Assembly: GCA_015058655.1 (NCBI GenBank)
Contig: SVBX01000015.1
Location: 1 to 64,000 of the forward strand
DNA from: Pseudoselenomonas ruminantium
GTDB lineage: Bacteria > Bacillota > Negativicutes > Selenomonadales > Selenomonadaceae
Reading direction: 5' to 3'
DNA length: 64,000 nucleotides
A model generated the notes under the pieces. The model saw nothing but the letters and a program-made list of their open reading frames with translations, was not told the origin of the DNA and searched no databases. Position numbers and translations under genes: made by a program. Positions within the stretch are counted from its first letter, which is position 1. Each line of letters starts with the position of its first letter. Below are positions 32,081 to 40,969 of the stretch, in pieces.

Positions 32081-32866
32081 TCAAGAGGTCTTCACAAACT
32101 CCTCCACACTCCGCAACAAAAACCCCGTCATTTCCTCCATCATAAAATCTACAAAAATCCTGCTGTCCTCCTCATCCTGGCTTTTAGCCAGAGCCTCTAT
32201 ATACCCAGCCTTGTGCTCCTTCAGCAAGATGCTGGGCAATAACCCCCGCTCCATCTGCAGCATATTCATCAGCAGCCTGCAGGTGCGGCCATTGCCATCT
32301 ACCCAGGGGTGAATGGACACCAGCCGGTAGTGGGCTTCAAAGGAAAAGGCGTACACAGAAGCCTCATCCTCATAGGTGCTGCGCCTTGCCTCATTCAGCC
32401 ATGAGCAAAACTCCTCCAGTTTCCCCGGCATTTTCTGATAAGAAGGATATGTCTTGCCGCCATGTCCGGCGCTGACATTCACCAGCCGCAGATCTCCTGC
32501 CGAAGAATCGAAATCCCCCAGGGCAGTGGTATAGACGCTTCCGGTGTTCCTCATCACCAGCGCCGAGAGCTTCTTCAGATAATCCACGGTAATCTCCGGC
32601 TTCTCAGTCACCTGCCTGGCAACAAAATCGTAAGCCCGCTTCAGGTCAAGATTCATCAGCTGCTCAGTCACCGTACGACCACCGGGCACAATATCTTCGT
32701 CAAACATCAAGGTGTTCTCGACTTCCGTGACTGTAGATCCCTCGATGGCGGTGGAATGCGTGACCAGCGAATACAGGTACAGCTTCTGGAAGTCAAACTG
32801 CCCCCCTATGCCAAGTGAATTGAATTTTTGCAAAGCCTGATTGAGATTGCTATATATATTTCTCAT
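32081..32866 (-). CDS. Fic family protein (AMP transferase)
   Basis: A 261-residue Fic protein. The active-site loop HPWVDGNGRTCR (about residue 192) has the catalytic histidine and the D-G-N-G-R core, so it should transfer AMP from ATP onto a protein hydroxyl. Near the N-terminus THSTAIEGS contains the inhibitory S/T-x-x-x-E-G helix motif, meaning that it holds itself in check (class II). The target is unknown. The start is the ATG behind GGAAGGGGATTGTGG. It stands 48 bases upstream of hsdM on the same strand; Fic genes often accompany type I RM islands. Confidence 0.9.
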   Translation of the reverse strand: MRNIYSNLNQALQKFNSLGIGGQFDFQKLYLYSLVTHSTAIEGSTVTEVENTLMFDEDIVPGGRTVTEQLMNLDLKRAYDFVARQVTEKPEITVDYLKKLSALVMRNTGSVYTTALGDFDSSAGDLRLVNVSAGHGGKTYPSYQKMPGKLEEFCSWLNEARRSTYEDEASVYAFSFEAHYRLVSIHPWVDGNGRTCRLLMNMLQMERGLLPSILLKEHKAGYIEALAKSQDEEDSRIFVDFMMEEMTGFLLRSVEEFVKTS

Positions 32867-32911
32867 CCACAATCCCCTTCCTCTCAAACATCCAACAGAC
32901 CTTGATGGCCT

Positions 32912-34120
32912 TCACCACCCGTCACTCAACACAAAATCCGCCACATGCATGGTCTTTATCCCCTCATAATTTCCCCCTGCAAACTCATCTGTCCGCAGTA
33001 CATACTTGGGATAATTGTCAGTTATTTCCAATAGCCGCTCATATTCACGCTGCTCCGTCTGGGCAGATTTTATCTCCTGGGTTACTTGCACATATAGCTT
33101 CTCCCCCTGGCGCCGGGCCACGAAATCTACCTCACCATTGGGGGTCTTGCCTATATTCACCGTATAGCCACGACGGCAAAGCTCCAGATAAACAACATTC
33201 TCTAGGCTGGCCGCCACCGAGTCCGGATTATAGCCCATCACGCTGTAGCGCAGGGCTGTGTCCGCCAGATAAAACTTTTCCTGGGTCTTCAGGATTTCCC
33301 TGCCCCGCAAGTCATAACGGGAACAACGGTGGAGAATGTATGCCTTCTCCAGCTTCTCCAAATAGCTGTACACCGTTTCATTATTCAGCGACCGCCGCTC
33401 TGACTTCAAATAATCGGCAATGGATTTTGCCGAGAAGGTATTGCCTACATTCTGGAAAGTATACTTCACCACCCGTTCCAGCTGATCAATCTTTCGCAGC
33501 TGATTGCGCCGTACAATATCGGAAAAAATTGTGGAGTTGTATATATCCCGCACAATGGTATAAACTTCGTCGTCACTATATGCCTGCAGATGTGTGGCAG
33601 GAAACCCTCCCAGCCGCACATAATCAGCAAACTCGGTGCGTATATCCCTCAAATCCTGGAATTCCCTGCGAAAGGTCAGAAACTCTCCAAAGGACAGCGT
33701 ATATATCCTGAATGAAACATAGCGCCCCGTCAGATATGTGGATATTTCTGATGACATCATGCGGGAATTGGAACCTGTCACGTATAGGTCCACCTCAAAA
33801 TCCGCCAACAAGGAATTCACTACCCGCTCCCAGCCCTCTATTTCCTGCATTTCGTCCAAGAACAAATATGTTTTCCCTGTTTTCGCCAGCCGCCCTTTCA
33901 GTTCCAGATACATTTCTTTGGCCGTCATGTCTGCATATTCCATGGAATCAAAACGGCAGCTGACGATATTTTCCTCAGGAACACCCATCTTCCCAAGTTC
34001 TGCCATCAGCATCTTAAGTATCGTCGACTTGCCGGAACGACGAATGCCCGTAAGAATCTTTACAAAAGGCGTATCAATATAGGGCTTGATTTTATCCATA
34101 TATAAGGGTCTTGCTAACAT
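32912..34120 (-). CDS. AAA-type ATPase with DUF4143 domain
   Basis: A 402-residue protein of the archaeal/bacterial STAND-like ATPase group (COG1373). The Walker A GIRRSGKST is near residue 24-32 and the Walker B region is KTYLFLDEMQEIEGWERVVN; a sensor-like TGSNSRMMSSEISTYLTGRY follows. The C-terminal DUF4143 part contains SYLEKLEKAYILHRCSRYDL and a PD-(D/E)xK-like ENVVYLELCRRGYTVNIGKT with NGEVDFVARR. The role of this widespread, mobile family is not established. The ATG follows AGAGGTGATTATC. It ends 45 bases before the Fic gene. Confidence 0.88.
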   Translation of the reverse strand: MLARPLYMDKIKPYIDTPFVKILTGIRRSGKSTILKMLMAELGKMGVPEENIVSCRFDSMEYADMTAKEMYLELKGRLAKTGKTYLFLDEMQEIEGWERVVNSLLADFEVDLYVTGSNSRMMSSEISTYLTGRYVSFRIYTLSFGEFLTFRREFQDLRDIRTEFADYVRLGGFPATHLQAYSDDEVYTIVRDIYNSTIFSDIVRRNQLRKIDQLERVVKYTFQNVGNTFSAKSIADYLKSERRSLNNETVYSYLEKLEKAYILHRCSRYDLRGREILKTQEKFYLADTALRYSVMGYNPDSVAASLENVVYLELCRRGYTVNIGKTPNGEVDFVARRQGEKLYVQVTQEIKSAQTEQREYERLLEITDNYPKYVLRTDEFAGGNYEGIKTMHVADFVLSDGW

Positions 34121-34171
34121 GATAATCACCTCTCTCGCACTCTTTCTTCCATTATATCCGTAATATATACG

Positions 34172-34215
34172 AAAAAGCAAGAAGTTTTGCGGATATAACC
34201 GTAAAAACTTCTTGC
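34172..34215 (-). terminator. Terminator after the FecCD-type ABC operon
   Basis: GCAAGAAGTTTT pairs with AAAACTTCTTGC and on the minus strand is followed by TTTTTC. It separates the ABC operon from the restriction-modification island. Confidence 0.8.
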
Positions 34216-34226
34216 TTCTGCCATGT

Positions 34227-35039
34227 TCAATTCTTCACCAGTTCCACCGGCGACAGCACTGCCGCCCCCTGGCTGTTCTTGAAGATGTCTGCCCTCACAC
34301 CAAACACATTCCTGATGAGGTCTACTGTGAGTATCTCATCTGGGCTGCCTTGTGCAAACAAGCGCCCCTCCTTGATGACCACCAGTTCATCTGCATACTG
34401 CAGGGCGTGGTTGATATCGTGGAGCACCATTATTACAGTCATGCCGTATTCCCTGTTGATGGACTCGATGAGGTTCATGACCTCAAGCTGGTGAGCTATA
34501 TCCAGATAGGTAGTAGGCTCGTCCAAAAGCAGGATTTCCGGCTTCTGGGCCAGGGCCATGGCTATCCAGGCCCGCTGGCGCTCGCCGCCGGAGAGGGTCA
34601 TGACCTGCCTGTCCTTGAAAGGCTCCAGCTTGGTCACGGAGAGCGCCCACTCCACCGCCTCCCGGTCTGCCGCTGCATCCTGGCTGCCGCCGTGCCAACT
34701 GCGGTAAGGGAATCTGCCGTAGTCCACCAGGGTGCCCACGGTGGTATCGGGAGGAGCCTGTAGTCCCTGGGGCAGGATGGCCAGCTTCCGGGCCAGTTTC
34801 TGCCTGCCCATATGCCGTATGCCCTTGCCGTTCAGCTCTATAGTTCCCTCATAGGCGTGATTCAGGCCGGAAATAGCCCGCAGGAAGGTGGACTTGCCTG
34901 CGCCGTTGGGGCCGATGATGGCAGTGCGCTTGCCCATGGTGAAATTCAGGGAGATATCCTTGAGGATGGCCTTGCCCTTGATTGACACCCCCAGATGATA
35001 GACCCGAAAGCCATCAGGCCTCTTGCTTTGCTTGCTCAT
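34227..35039 (-). CDS. ABC transporter ATP-binding protein (FecE/BtuD type)
   Basis: A 270-residue ATPase of the siderophore/corrinoid uptake group. Walker A GPNGAGKST (about 47-55), Q-loop LPQGLQAPPDTTVGTL, signature LSGGERQRAWIAMALAQ, Walker B ILLLDEPTTYLD and the histidine switch VLHDINHAL are present. It is the last gene of the operon permease-ATPase behind the binding protein, and the start overlaps the permease end (GTGACCATG). The substrate is either an iron siderophore or a corrinoid; the neighbouring cobI-type gene favours the latter. Confidence 0.9.
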   Translation of the reverse strand: MSKQSKRPDGFRVYHLGVSIKGKAILKDISLNFTMGKRTAIIGPNGAGKSTFLRAISGLNHAYEGTIELNGKGIRHMGRQKLARKLAILPQGLQAPPDTTVGTLVDYGRFPYRSWHGGSQDAAADREAVEWALSVTKLEPFKDRQVMTLSGGERQRAWIAMALAQKPEILLLDEPTTYLDIAHQLEVMNLIESINREYGMTVIMVLHDINHALQYADELVVIKEGRLFAQGSPDEILTVDLIRNVFGVRADIFKNSQGAAVLSPVELVKN

Positions 35040-35041
35040 GG

Positions 35042-36016
35042 TCACAGCTCCCTTCTCAGCAGGAACAGGAAGAACGGTGCTCCCAGCACTGCCATGATGA
35101 TGCCCACGGGCAGCTCCACCGGGGCAAAGGCCACTCTGGCGAAGGTATCGCTGAAGCTCACCATGCCCACTCCCAAAAGGGCCGTCCCCGGCAAGAGGAA
35201 GCGGTAGTCAGAGCCAATCATGAGACGGGCCGCATGGGGCACGATGAGGCCCACGAAGCCCAGAAGCCCCACTACAGACACGGCGCTGGCCGCCAACAGG
35301 GCTGCCACAGAGGTGAGAATCAGGCGGGTGAGCTCTACCCGAAGGCCCAGCCCTTTGGCCAGTTCATCCCCCAGTTGCAGGATATTGATATGCCTGGCAG
35401 AAGCAAAAGCCAGCAAAGCCCCGCCCAAGGTATAGGGCCAGAGCATGGCTACATGGGGCCAGCTGCGGGCAGAAAGCCCTCCCACCATCCAGATGAGGGC
35501 GCTGTGTACCCTGTCGCTGTAAAAGATCATCAGGGCGGAAATCCCTGCCCCCAGGAAAGCCGACACCGCCACACCTGCCAAGATGATGCGGATGGGCTGG
35601 ATGCCGTTCTTCCAGGCCAAAAGGTAAATCAGCACCGCCGCCCCCATTGCTCCCACAAAGGCCGCAGGGGTAATGAGGAAGCCGTACCCCGGCAGGGCCA
35701 GCATCACCAAAATGCCCATGAGGCCCGCCCCGGAAGATATGCCGATGATATGCGGGTCAGCCAGGGGATTGCGCATCACAGCCTGCAGGATGGCTCCCGA
35801 AAGAGCCAGGTTGATGCCCACCAGTGCCGCCACCAGCGTGCGGGGCAGGCGTATGTTCATGAGGATCTGCTCATGGGTGCCGCTGCCCCCGGCAAAGAGG
35901 GTCTGCCACACCTCCAGAGCAGGTATCTCCACAGAACCTAGGCTGATGCTGGTGAGCATCCCCAGCACCGCCAAAATAAAGAAGGCCGCCAGTAAGACGA
36001 CCTTTTTCAACATCAT
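35042..36016 (-). CDS. FecCD-family ABC permease
   Basis: A 324-residue membrane permease with about ten helices. Family blocks NIRLPRTLVAALVGINLALS, NPLADPHIIGISSGAGLMGI, VVGLLGFVGLIVPHAARLMI and ELPVGIIMAVLGAPFFLFLL are seen. The start is the ATG behind TTGGAGGTCGTCTTT; a TTG fifteen bases earlier is part of that site. It forms the channel for the uptake system with the binding lipoprotein encoded 21 bases upstream and the ATPase downstream. Confidence 0.9.
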   Translation of the reverse strand: MMLKKVVLLAAFFILAVLGMLTSISLGSVEIPALEVWQTLFAGGSGTHEQILMNIRLPRTLVAALVGINLALSGAILQAVMRNPLADPHIIGISSGAGLMGILVMLALPGYGFLITPAAFVGAMGAAVLIYLLAWKNGIQPIRIILAGVAVSAFLGAGISALMIFYSDRVHSALIWMVGGLSARSWPHVAMLWPYTLGGALLAFASARHINILQLGDELAKGLGLRVELTRLILTSVAALLAASAVSVVGLLGFVGLIVPHAARLMIGSDYRFLLPGTALLGVGMVSFSDTFARVAFAPVELPVGIIMAVLGAPFFLFLLRREL

Positions 36017-36037
36017 AAAGACGACCTCCAAGTAATA

Positions 36038-36988
36038 TCAAAATTTATCAGGATAGACCAGCTTCGCCATCAGCTCCACCGCCTCCGGATAATGTATGCC
36101 CGGACTCAGCAGGAAAAGATCCTGGGGCAGGTAGTAAACCTTGCCCTGGCGCACCGCCTCCACGGACTGCCAGGCGGGGTTCTCCGCCATGGTGGCGTCC
36201 ATGCTGGCCTTGATTTCTTCCAGCTTGCCCATGCTGGTGACGAACAGCAGCTCAGGATTCTTCTCCACCATGGTCTCCAAGCTGTAGGGGGCAGAGTCGG
36301 GATCCTTTTCCAGCGGAGTCATGTCCCCTGCCACATTCTCCCAACCCAGCATTTCCGCAATGGAGCCGGCAATACTGCCGGACAGCTGCACCGTGAGCCC
36401 CTGATTGGTGCTGTGGATGATGGAGACCCGACGCTTATCCTGGGGAATCTTCTCCTTCACTGCCTGGATTTTCTTCTCCATGGAGGAGATAAGGGCCTCG
36501 CCTTTTTCCTTCTCTCCCGTCAGCTGGGCAAAGAGAGCCACTTCTCGCTTCACATCTGCGTAGCTTTTCATGTCCACCACCAGGGTCTTGATGCCGCTGG
36601 CCTCAAGAGTATCTGCCAGCTTCTCATTCATGCCCTTGTTGATGATGACCAGGTCAGGCTCGCAGGAAAGCACCTTCTCCACATCTATCTGGTAGACCTT
36701 GCCCACGCTGGCCTTGTCCTTGGCGTAGTCTGGCATCTTGGTCCTGGAGTCCGGGCGGCCTACCACCTCCCCGCCTACCTCATGGAGAGGTTCCAAAAAG
36801 GAAGCTGAGGTCACCACGATGCGCTCCGGCTTTTTCTCGAAGGTCACCTCCCGGCCCAAGTCGTCCTGCACTTTGGCAAACATCTGGTTTGAGGAATTGT
36901 CAACAGACTGCTGGCTGCCGCAGCCTGCCATGACCAATATAAAAACAATACATAATATGGCAGCTAGAATCTTTTTCTTATAGCCCAT
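36038..36988 (-). CDS. ABC transporter substrate-binding lipoprotein, corrinoid/siderophore type
   Basis: A 316-residue lipoprotein with signal MGYKKKILAAILCIVFILVM and lipobox AGC (cysteine at about 23). The binding domain follows the BtuF/FhuD pattern: KPERIVVTSASFLEPLHEVG, VEKVLSCEPDLVIINKGMNE, and in the second lobe AEMLGWENVAGDM. The correct start is the ATG behind GAGGAGATGGAAAG; in-frame sequence further upstream belongs to the palindromic element at 37005-37141, whose insertion lies 16 bases before the start. Ligand not certain; the neighbouring cobI-type gene suggests a corrinoid. Confidence 0.87.
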   Translation of the reverse strand: MGYKKKILAAILCIVFILVMAGCGSQQSVDNSSNQMFAKVQDDLGREVTFEKKPERIVVTSASFLEPLHEVGGEVVGRPDSRTKMPDYAKDKASVGKVYQIDVEKVLSCEPDLVIINKGMNEKLADTLEASGIKTLVVDMKSYADVKREVALFAQLTGEKEKGEALISSMEKKIQAVKEKIPQDKRRVSIIHSTNQGLTVQLSGSIAGSIAEMLGWENVAGDMTPLEKDPDSAPYSLETMVEKNPELLFVTSMGKLEEIKASMDATMAENPAWQSVEAVRQGKVYYLPQDLFLLSPGIHYPEAVELMAKLVYPDKF

Positions 36989-37004
36989 CTTTCCATCTCC
37001 TCTT

Positions 37005-37141
37005 GCCTTCCCCTTGAGGGGAAGGTGGCAGCCGAAGGCTGACGGATGAGGTGGCAAGCCAAATTAGCAGGCTGCCTAAACGAGTATACGCCCCACCTCA
37101 TCCGCCCCTGCGGGGCACCTTCCCCTCAAGGGGAAGGCTTG
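37005..37141. repeat. Palindromic MITE-like element, second copy
   Basis: CCTTCCCCTTGAGGGGAAGG (37007-37026) and CCTTCCCCTCAAGGGGAAGG (37118-37137) frame the arms GGATGAGGTGG and CCACCTCATCC; GCCGAAGGC and CCCCTGCGGGG add small hairpins. It shares this design with 15833-16018. It lies between the cobI-type gene and the binding-protein gene, where it may act as a hairpin within their common transcript. Confidence 0.75.
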
Positions 37142-37161
37142 TTTTCATCTTCTAATTGCAC

Positions 37162-37860
37162 TCAGTGCCTGCGGGTGAGAATGGTGGACAAATAGTTCAG
37201 TTTCTCATCGCGGTGGGCCATGATATCATCTATGACCTGCTCACCGTCAAGGCCTGCCCGGCTTACCAGCACGGCGTTCTTGGCCAAGCCGTGAGCAGAG
37301 AGCTGATGGGCCACATCGGAGAAGTTCTTGTAGACCTTCATCATCACCACATTGTCAGCTGCCGCCAGGGCGTTCTGTATCTTGTCCGGGCTGGCCGTAG
37401 CGGGGATGACTGCCAACACATCGTCACCCTCGACGATGGGAGCGCCAATCTGGCTGGCGATGGCAGCAAAGGCAGGGACACCGGGAATGGTGATGATCTC
37501 TATGTCCTCATGCTCCAAGAGACGGTAGACATAAATATAGGTGCTGTAGAACATAGGGTCCCCCAGGGTCAGGAAGGCCACATTCTTGCCAGCGCGCAAA
37601 AGCTCCAGTATCTCAGCCTTGTTCTCCTCCCAGGCTTCGGTATTGTCTGCAAAGCCCTTCACCATGGGGAATACCTGATAGACGATCTCCACATCTTCCT
37701 TGAGATAGGGCTTGGCAATGGAGAGCGCCACGCTGCCGTCCTTCTTCTCCGTCTTGGGGGCAATCAGCACATCCACCTTCTTGATGGCGTTGATGGCCTT
37801 CACCGTCAAGAGTTCCGGGTCTCCGGGGCCTACACCGATGCCGTAAAAAATTCCGCTCAT
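37162..37860 (-). CDS. cobI: Precorrin-2/cobalt-factor II C20-methyltransferase
   Basis: A 232-residue SAM-dependent methylase of corrin-ring synthesis that methylates C20 of (cobalt-)precorrin-2. The N-terminal FYGIGVGPGDPELLTVKAIN and the GDPMFYSTYIYVYRLLE stretch are signatures of this enzyme, with IPGVPAFAAIASQIGAPIVE further on. In an anaerobe the cobalt-containing substrate (CbiL activity) is likely. No other cob/cbi genes lie in the window. The gene precedes a corrinoid-type ABC transporter on the same strand and has its own promoter. Confidence 0.92.
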   Translation of the reverse strand: MSGIFYGIGVGPGDPELLTVKAINAIKKVDVLIAPKTEKKDGSVALSIAKPYLKEDVEIVYQVFPMVKGFADNTEAWEENKAEILELLRAGKNVAFLTLGDPMFYSTYIYVYRLLEHEDIEIITIPGVPAFAAIASQIGAPIVEGDDVLAVIPATASPDKIQNALAAADNVVMMKVYKNFSDVAHQLSAHGLAKNAVLVSRAGLDGEQVIDDIMAHRDEKLNYLSTILTRRH

Positions 37861-37929
37861 GAAAATAACCTCCGTGCAAACGCCATTTATATCTATCTGC
37901 GGCGCTCATCATTTCATTCGTATATATAT

Positions 37930-37958
37930 ATTGTATAGGTTAATTATAGACTTTTCAA
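37930..37958 (-). promoter_or_regulatory. Promoter of the cobI-type gene
   Basis: TTGAAA, 17 bases, TACAAT on the minus strand, about 70 bases upstream of the start. It follows the terminator of the metal ATPase operon. Confidence 0.65.
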
Positions 37959-37976
37959 ACTACTGCTGTCAAACTT

Positions 37977-37999
37977 AAAAGGGGAGCTGACGCTCCCCT
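37977..37999 (-). terminator. Terminator of the P-type ATPase operon
   Basis: AGGGGAGC pairs with GCTCCCCT around a 4-base loop, followed on the minus strand by TTTTAAG. Confidence 0.8.
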
Positions 38000-38070
38000 C
38001 GAAAATCTATGCTAGTATGCCATCCGATTGATATTTACCATTAGCTTCGCACTGTATATGGACACACTAT

Positions 38071-40191
38071 TTACCGCCTTCTCCTGCTTCTGGCAAAGAG
38101 GGGCGCATTGGGCCGGAGTATCCGGCAGCTGTTCAGCACCACTGCCAGGGTAGCGGTATTGTGGATAACCGCAGCCCACAAGGGATTGATGCGCCCCAGG
38201 GCTCCCAGCAGCATGGCCGAAGAATTCACCAGGATTGTAGCCATGAAGTTCTGATGCACCAGATCCATGGTGCGCCTGCCCAGCTGCAAAGCCTCCATGA
38301 GGCGATTGGGGTCCTCGGAATGGATGGTCACTGCCGAAGACTCGGCAGCGATATCCGTCTGCCGCCCGCCTAAGGAAACACCCACATCCGCAAAGGCCAG
38401 GGCAGGAGCATCGTTGATGCCATCCCCCACCATCATCACCGTACCACGCTGCTTGAGCTTGTTCACATAAGTGCTCTTGTCCTCAGGAAGGATTTCCGCA
38501 TAGTAAGAATCGATGTCCATGGCACTGGCCACCTCAGCCGCCACCGCCTTGGAATCCCCGGTGAGCATGACTATCTCGTCAATGCCATAGCGGCGCATGC
38601 GGTTCAGGGTCTTCTTCATGTTGGGCCGCACAGGGTCTTCGATGCCGATGACGCCGATGAGCTCTTTGTCCCTGGCCACATACAAGAGATTCTTGCCCTT
38701 GAGGCCGGTATCCAGCTGCTCAGTATCCTTGACATCATTTTCTTTCAGGAACTTCAAGCTGCCCACCCGGATGGTACCGCCCTTATAAGCCTCAAAATCC
38801 GGCACCTCTGCCAACATGCCCCTAGCCACAATGGTTTCGGATTTCTTATGCTGTGGCACCTGCCATTCCTGTTCCTTGACATACTTCTGGATAGCTACCG
38901 CCAAAGGATGGACGGAATGCTGCTCGGCAGAAGCCGCCAGGAGCAACACCTCCTTCTCCTCCACTCCCTGCTTGGTCTTGATGAAGGAAATCTGGGGAAT
39001 GCCCACGGTGAGGGTGCCGGTCTTGTCCAGCACCACCGTGTCAGTCTCTGCCAAGGCTTCTATGTAGTTGCCTCCCTTCACCAGGATGCCACGCTTGGCC
39101 GCTGCCGCAATGGCGGCAGAAATGGCCGTGGCAGTGGAGAGTTTCAGGCCGCAGGAAAAGTCAATAAACAGCAGGTTCAGCACCCGCTGCCAGTCGCGGG
39201 TAGCGCCGTAGACAATGCCCGCTCCGATAAAGGAGATAGGCACCAGGAGATTTGCCATCTGGTCGGCAAAGTTCTGCACAGGAGCCTTGCGGGTCTGGGC
39301 CTCCTCCACCAGATGGACAATATGAGCCAGAGATGTATCGGAGCCCACCTTCTCCACCGCTATGACCAGCTCGCCTGCCTCTACTACGCTGCCTGCGTAG
39401 ACCGGGGAGCCGGCATGCTTCATGGCAGGGTTGGACTCGCCGGTGATGGAAGCCTGGTTGACTGCCGCATCCCCGGAGATGACCCGTCCGTCGATGACGA
39501 TTTTCTCCCCGGCATGGGCGGCGATGATGTCCCCGGCCTTCACCTGCTCGATGGGCACCTTGCGCTCCACCACATCTCCGTCAGCTTCCCGGCCCTCCAC
39601 CAGCCAGACATAGCGCTGGTCAAGGGAAAGGAGGCCTGAGATATGGGTGCGGGCCCGCTCGGCGGCGTAACTGGTAAGCATCTCCGCCCCGTTGGACAGG
39701 GCCAGCAGGGTGAGGCTGGACTCAGGCTTGCCCGCCAGCACGGAGGCAATCACCGCCGTGGCTGTGAGGGTATCGGCATTGGGACGCCTGTCCTCGATCA
39801 TGCCCTGGATGCCCGTCTTGATGAAATTGCGGGCAATGCCCAGCACCAGGGCGGTACGCAGGATCTTCATGCCCGCATAGAGCTGGGGCGAGGTAGTCTG
39901 TATGAGCTTCATGCCTGCAAAGCTGGCCAGGGAAATCAAGGCATCCCGGCGGTACTCGGCCAGACGGTCTGCCTGGCTGACAGATTCTTCCTTCACCCGA
40001 ACCAGGGTGCGCACGATGAGGGACTGCACCTGCTGCACGGGCAACGCCCCCCGATAATAAAGGCGCACACGGCGCTCCTCCACCACCGCCGCCGCTATCT
40101 GGCGGAAGCTGCGCAGCTTGGCCGCCAACACTGCCCGCTCCTCCCGGGGCAGCGCCACAGACAGCTTTACATTGTAAACTCCGTATTTCAT
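38071..40191 (-). CDS. Heavy-metal P1B-type ATPase with an SCG metal motif
   Basis: A 706-residue P-type ATPase. The core is complete: TGES (about 250), DKTGT phosphorylation site (389-393), a GDGINDAPAL hinge and a PLAVAI segment after HSVH in the nucleotide domain. The metal-binding helix, which in P1B pumps reads CPC, SPC or TPC, reads DFSCGLKL, so only one cysteine (about 347) is left and the proline is missing. The N-terminus has an HMA-like fold without CxxC. The metal is therefore uncertain. The ATG was placed where ATGA overlaps the stop of the upstream gene; an earlier ATG twelve bases upstream is possible. Third HMA-type gene of the operon. Confidence 0.88.
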   Translation of the reverse strand: MKYGVYNVKLSVALPREERAVLAAKLRSFRQIAAAVVEERRVRLYYRGALPVQQVQSLIVRTLVRVKEESVSQADRLAEYRRDALISLASFAGMKLIQTTSPQLYAGMKILRTALVLGIARNFIKTGIQGMIEDRRPNADTLTATAVIASVLAGKPESSLTLLALSNGAEMLTSYAAERARTHISGLLSLDQRYVWLVEGREADGDVVERKVPIEQVKAGDIIAAHAGEKIVIDGRVISGDAAVNQASITGESNPAMKHAGSPVYAGSVVEAGELVIAVEKVGSDTSLAHIVHLVEEAQTRKAPVQNFADQMANLLVPISFIGAGIVYGATRDWQRVLNLLFIDFSCGLKLSTATAISAAIAAAAKRGILVKGGNYIEALAETDTVVLDKTGTLTVGIPQISFIKTKQGVEEKEVLLLAASAEQHSVHPLAVAIQKYVKEQEWQVPQHKKSETIVARGMLAEVPDFEAYKGGTIRVGSLKFLKENDVKDTEQLDTGLKGKNLLYVARDKELIGVIGIEDPVRPNMKKTLNRMRRYGIDEIVMLTGDSKAVAAEVASAMDIDSYYAEILPEDKSTYVNKLKQRGTVMMVGDGINDAPALAFADVGVSLGGRQTDIAAESSAVTIHSEDPNRLMEALQLGRRTMDLVHQNFMATILVNSSAMLLGALGRINPLWAAVIHNTATLAVVLNSCRILRPNAPLFARSRRRR

Positions 40192-40964
40192 ACCGTACGC
40201 CATCCTCTCATGAGGGAAACCGCCCACCAAAACATCTGAGAGCCAGTGGGGAACTGCTGGTTGGCAAACATCTTTTGGAAACCTCTCAGCAGGAAGAACA
40301 AGGAAGCTGCCGAGCTGATATCCAGCCAGCCCCCCGTATGCTCCTTGATCCAGGCGCTGAAGGAACGCATGGTGTTCCTGAGGCTTCTGGTAACAGCACC
40401 GGCATGAGCCTCCGAAGGCAGCCCCTCTCCCTTGGGAGGTGCAGGCGGCGCAGGGGGCAGGTTATCTTTGAAGACCCTTTCCCGCAAAGCTGCGGCCAGT
40501 TTGTCCATTTCCTCTTCATTGGCTTCCGTGGCTTCATAGGTGAAGAGTATGCTGCCCGTCACGGCATTGGCTTTCACTTCTTCGAGGAAAGGCAGGGAGG
40601 CGAGTTTCTCCAGACTCTCCTCCAGTCCCTTGTCAAAGGAAGCGCGATAGCGGCGACGCCCCGGCTGCCTGGAAACCAGGGCAAAGGATTCTGCAGGAGG
40701 TGGACATACCGCCCTCCGCAGCCTGGCTCCGGCGCCCTTCATGCCTGCACCCGCCTGCTTCATCATCTCAAAGCCGCCTTCCAACAAGCCTGACTGGCCG
40801 CCTGAGCGACCACGGCCGCCCATCATGCTAGTCATGCCCCCCATCATGCCGCCACGGCCTCCCATCATGCCCTTTGGGCTGCCGGAACCGCCCCCCACGA
40901 GCATCTGGGCCAGGGCCTGGCCTGCTGCCATCCCCATCATCAAACCTGTACCGGACATAGCCAT
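40188..40964 (-). CDS. HMA-like protein with Met/Gly-rich N-terminus
   Basis: About 258 residues. The N-terminal 60 are rich in methionine and glycine (GMMGGRGGMMGGMTSMMGGR), a composition seen in copper- or other soft-metal-binding segments. An HMA-like region follows at about 95-165 (RRYRASFDKGLEESLEKLAS to TGSILFTYEA), lacking the CxxC motif, then a proline-rich linker and a C-terminal hydrophobic helix (ISSAASLFFLLRGF). The gene overlaps its neighbours on both sides by ATGA. The start at 40964 has GGGGAG nine bases ahead; the ATG nine bases earlier (40973) overlaps that site. It probably assists the ATPase; no function is known for this arrangement. Confidence 0.72.
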   Translation of the reverse strand: MAMSGTGLMMGMAAGQALAQMLVGGGSGSPKGMMGGRGGMMGGMTSMMGGRGRSGGQSGLLEGGFEMMKQAGAGMKGAGARLRRAVCPPPAESFALVSRQPGRRRYRASFDKGLEESLEKLASLPFLEEVKANAVTGSILFTYEATEANEEEMDKLAAALRERVFKDNLPPAPPAPPKGEGLPSEAHAGAVTRSLRNTMRSFSAWIKEHTGGWLDISSAASLFFLLRGFQKMFANQQFPTGSQMFWWAVSLMRGWRTV

Positions 40965-40969
40965 TTGCT

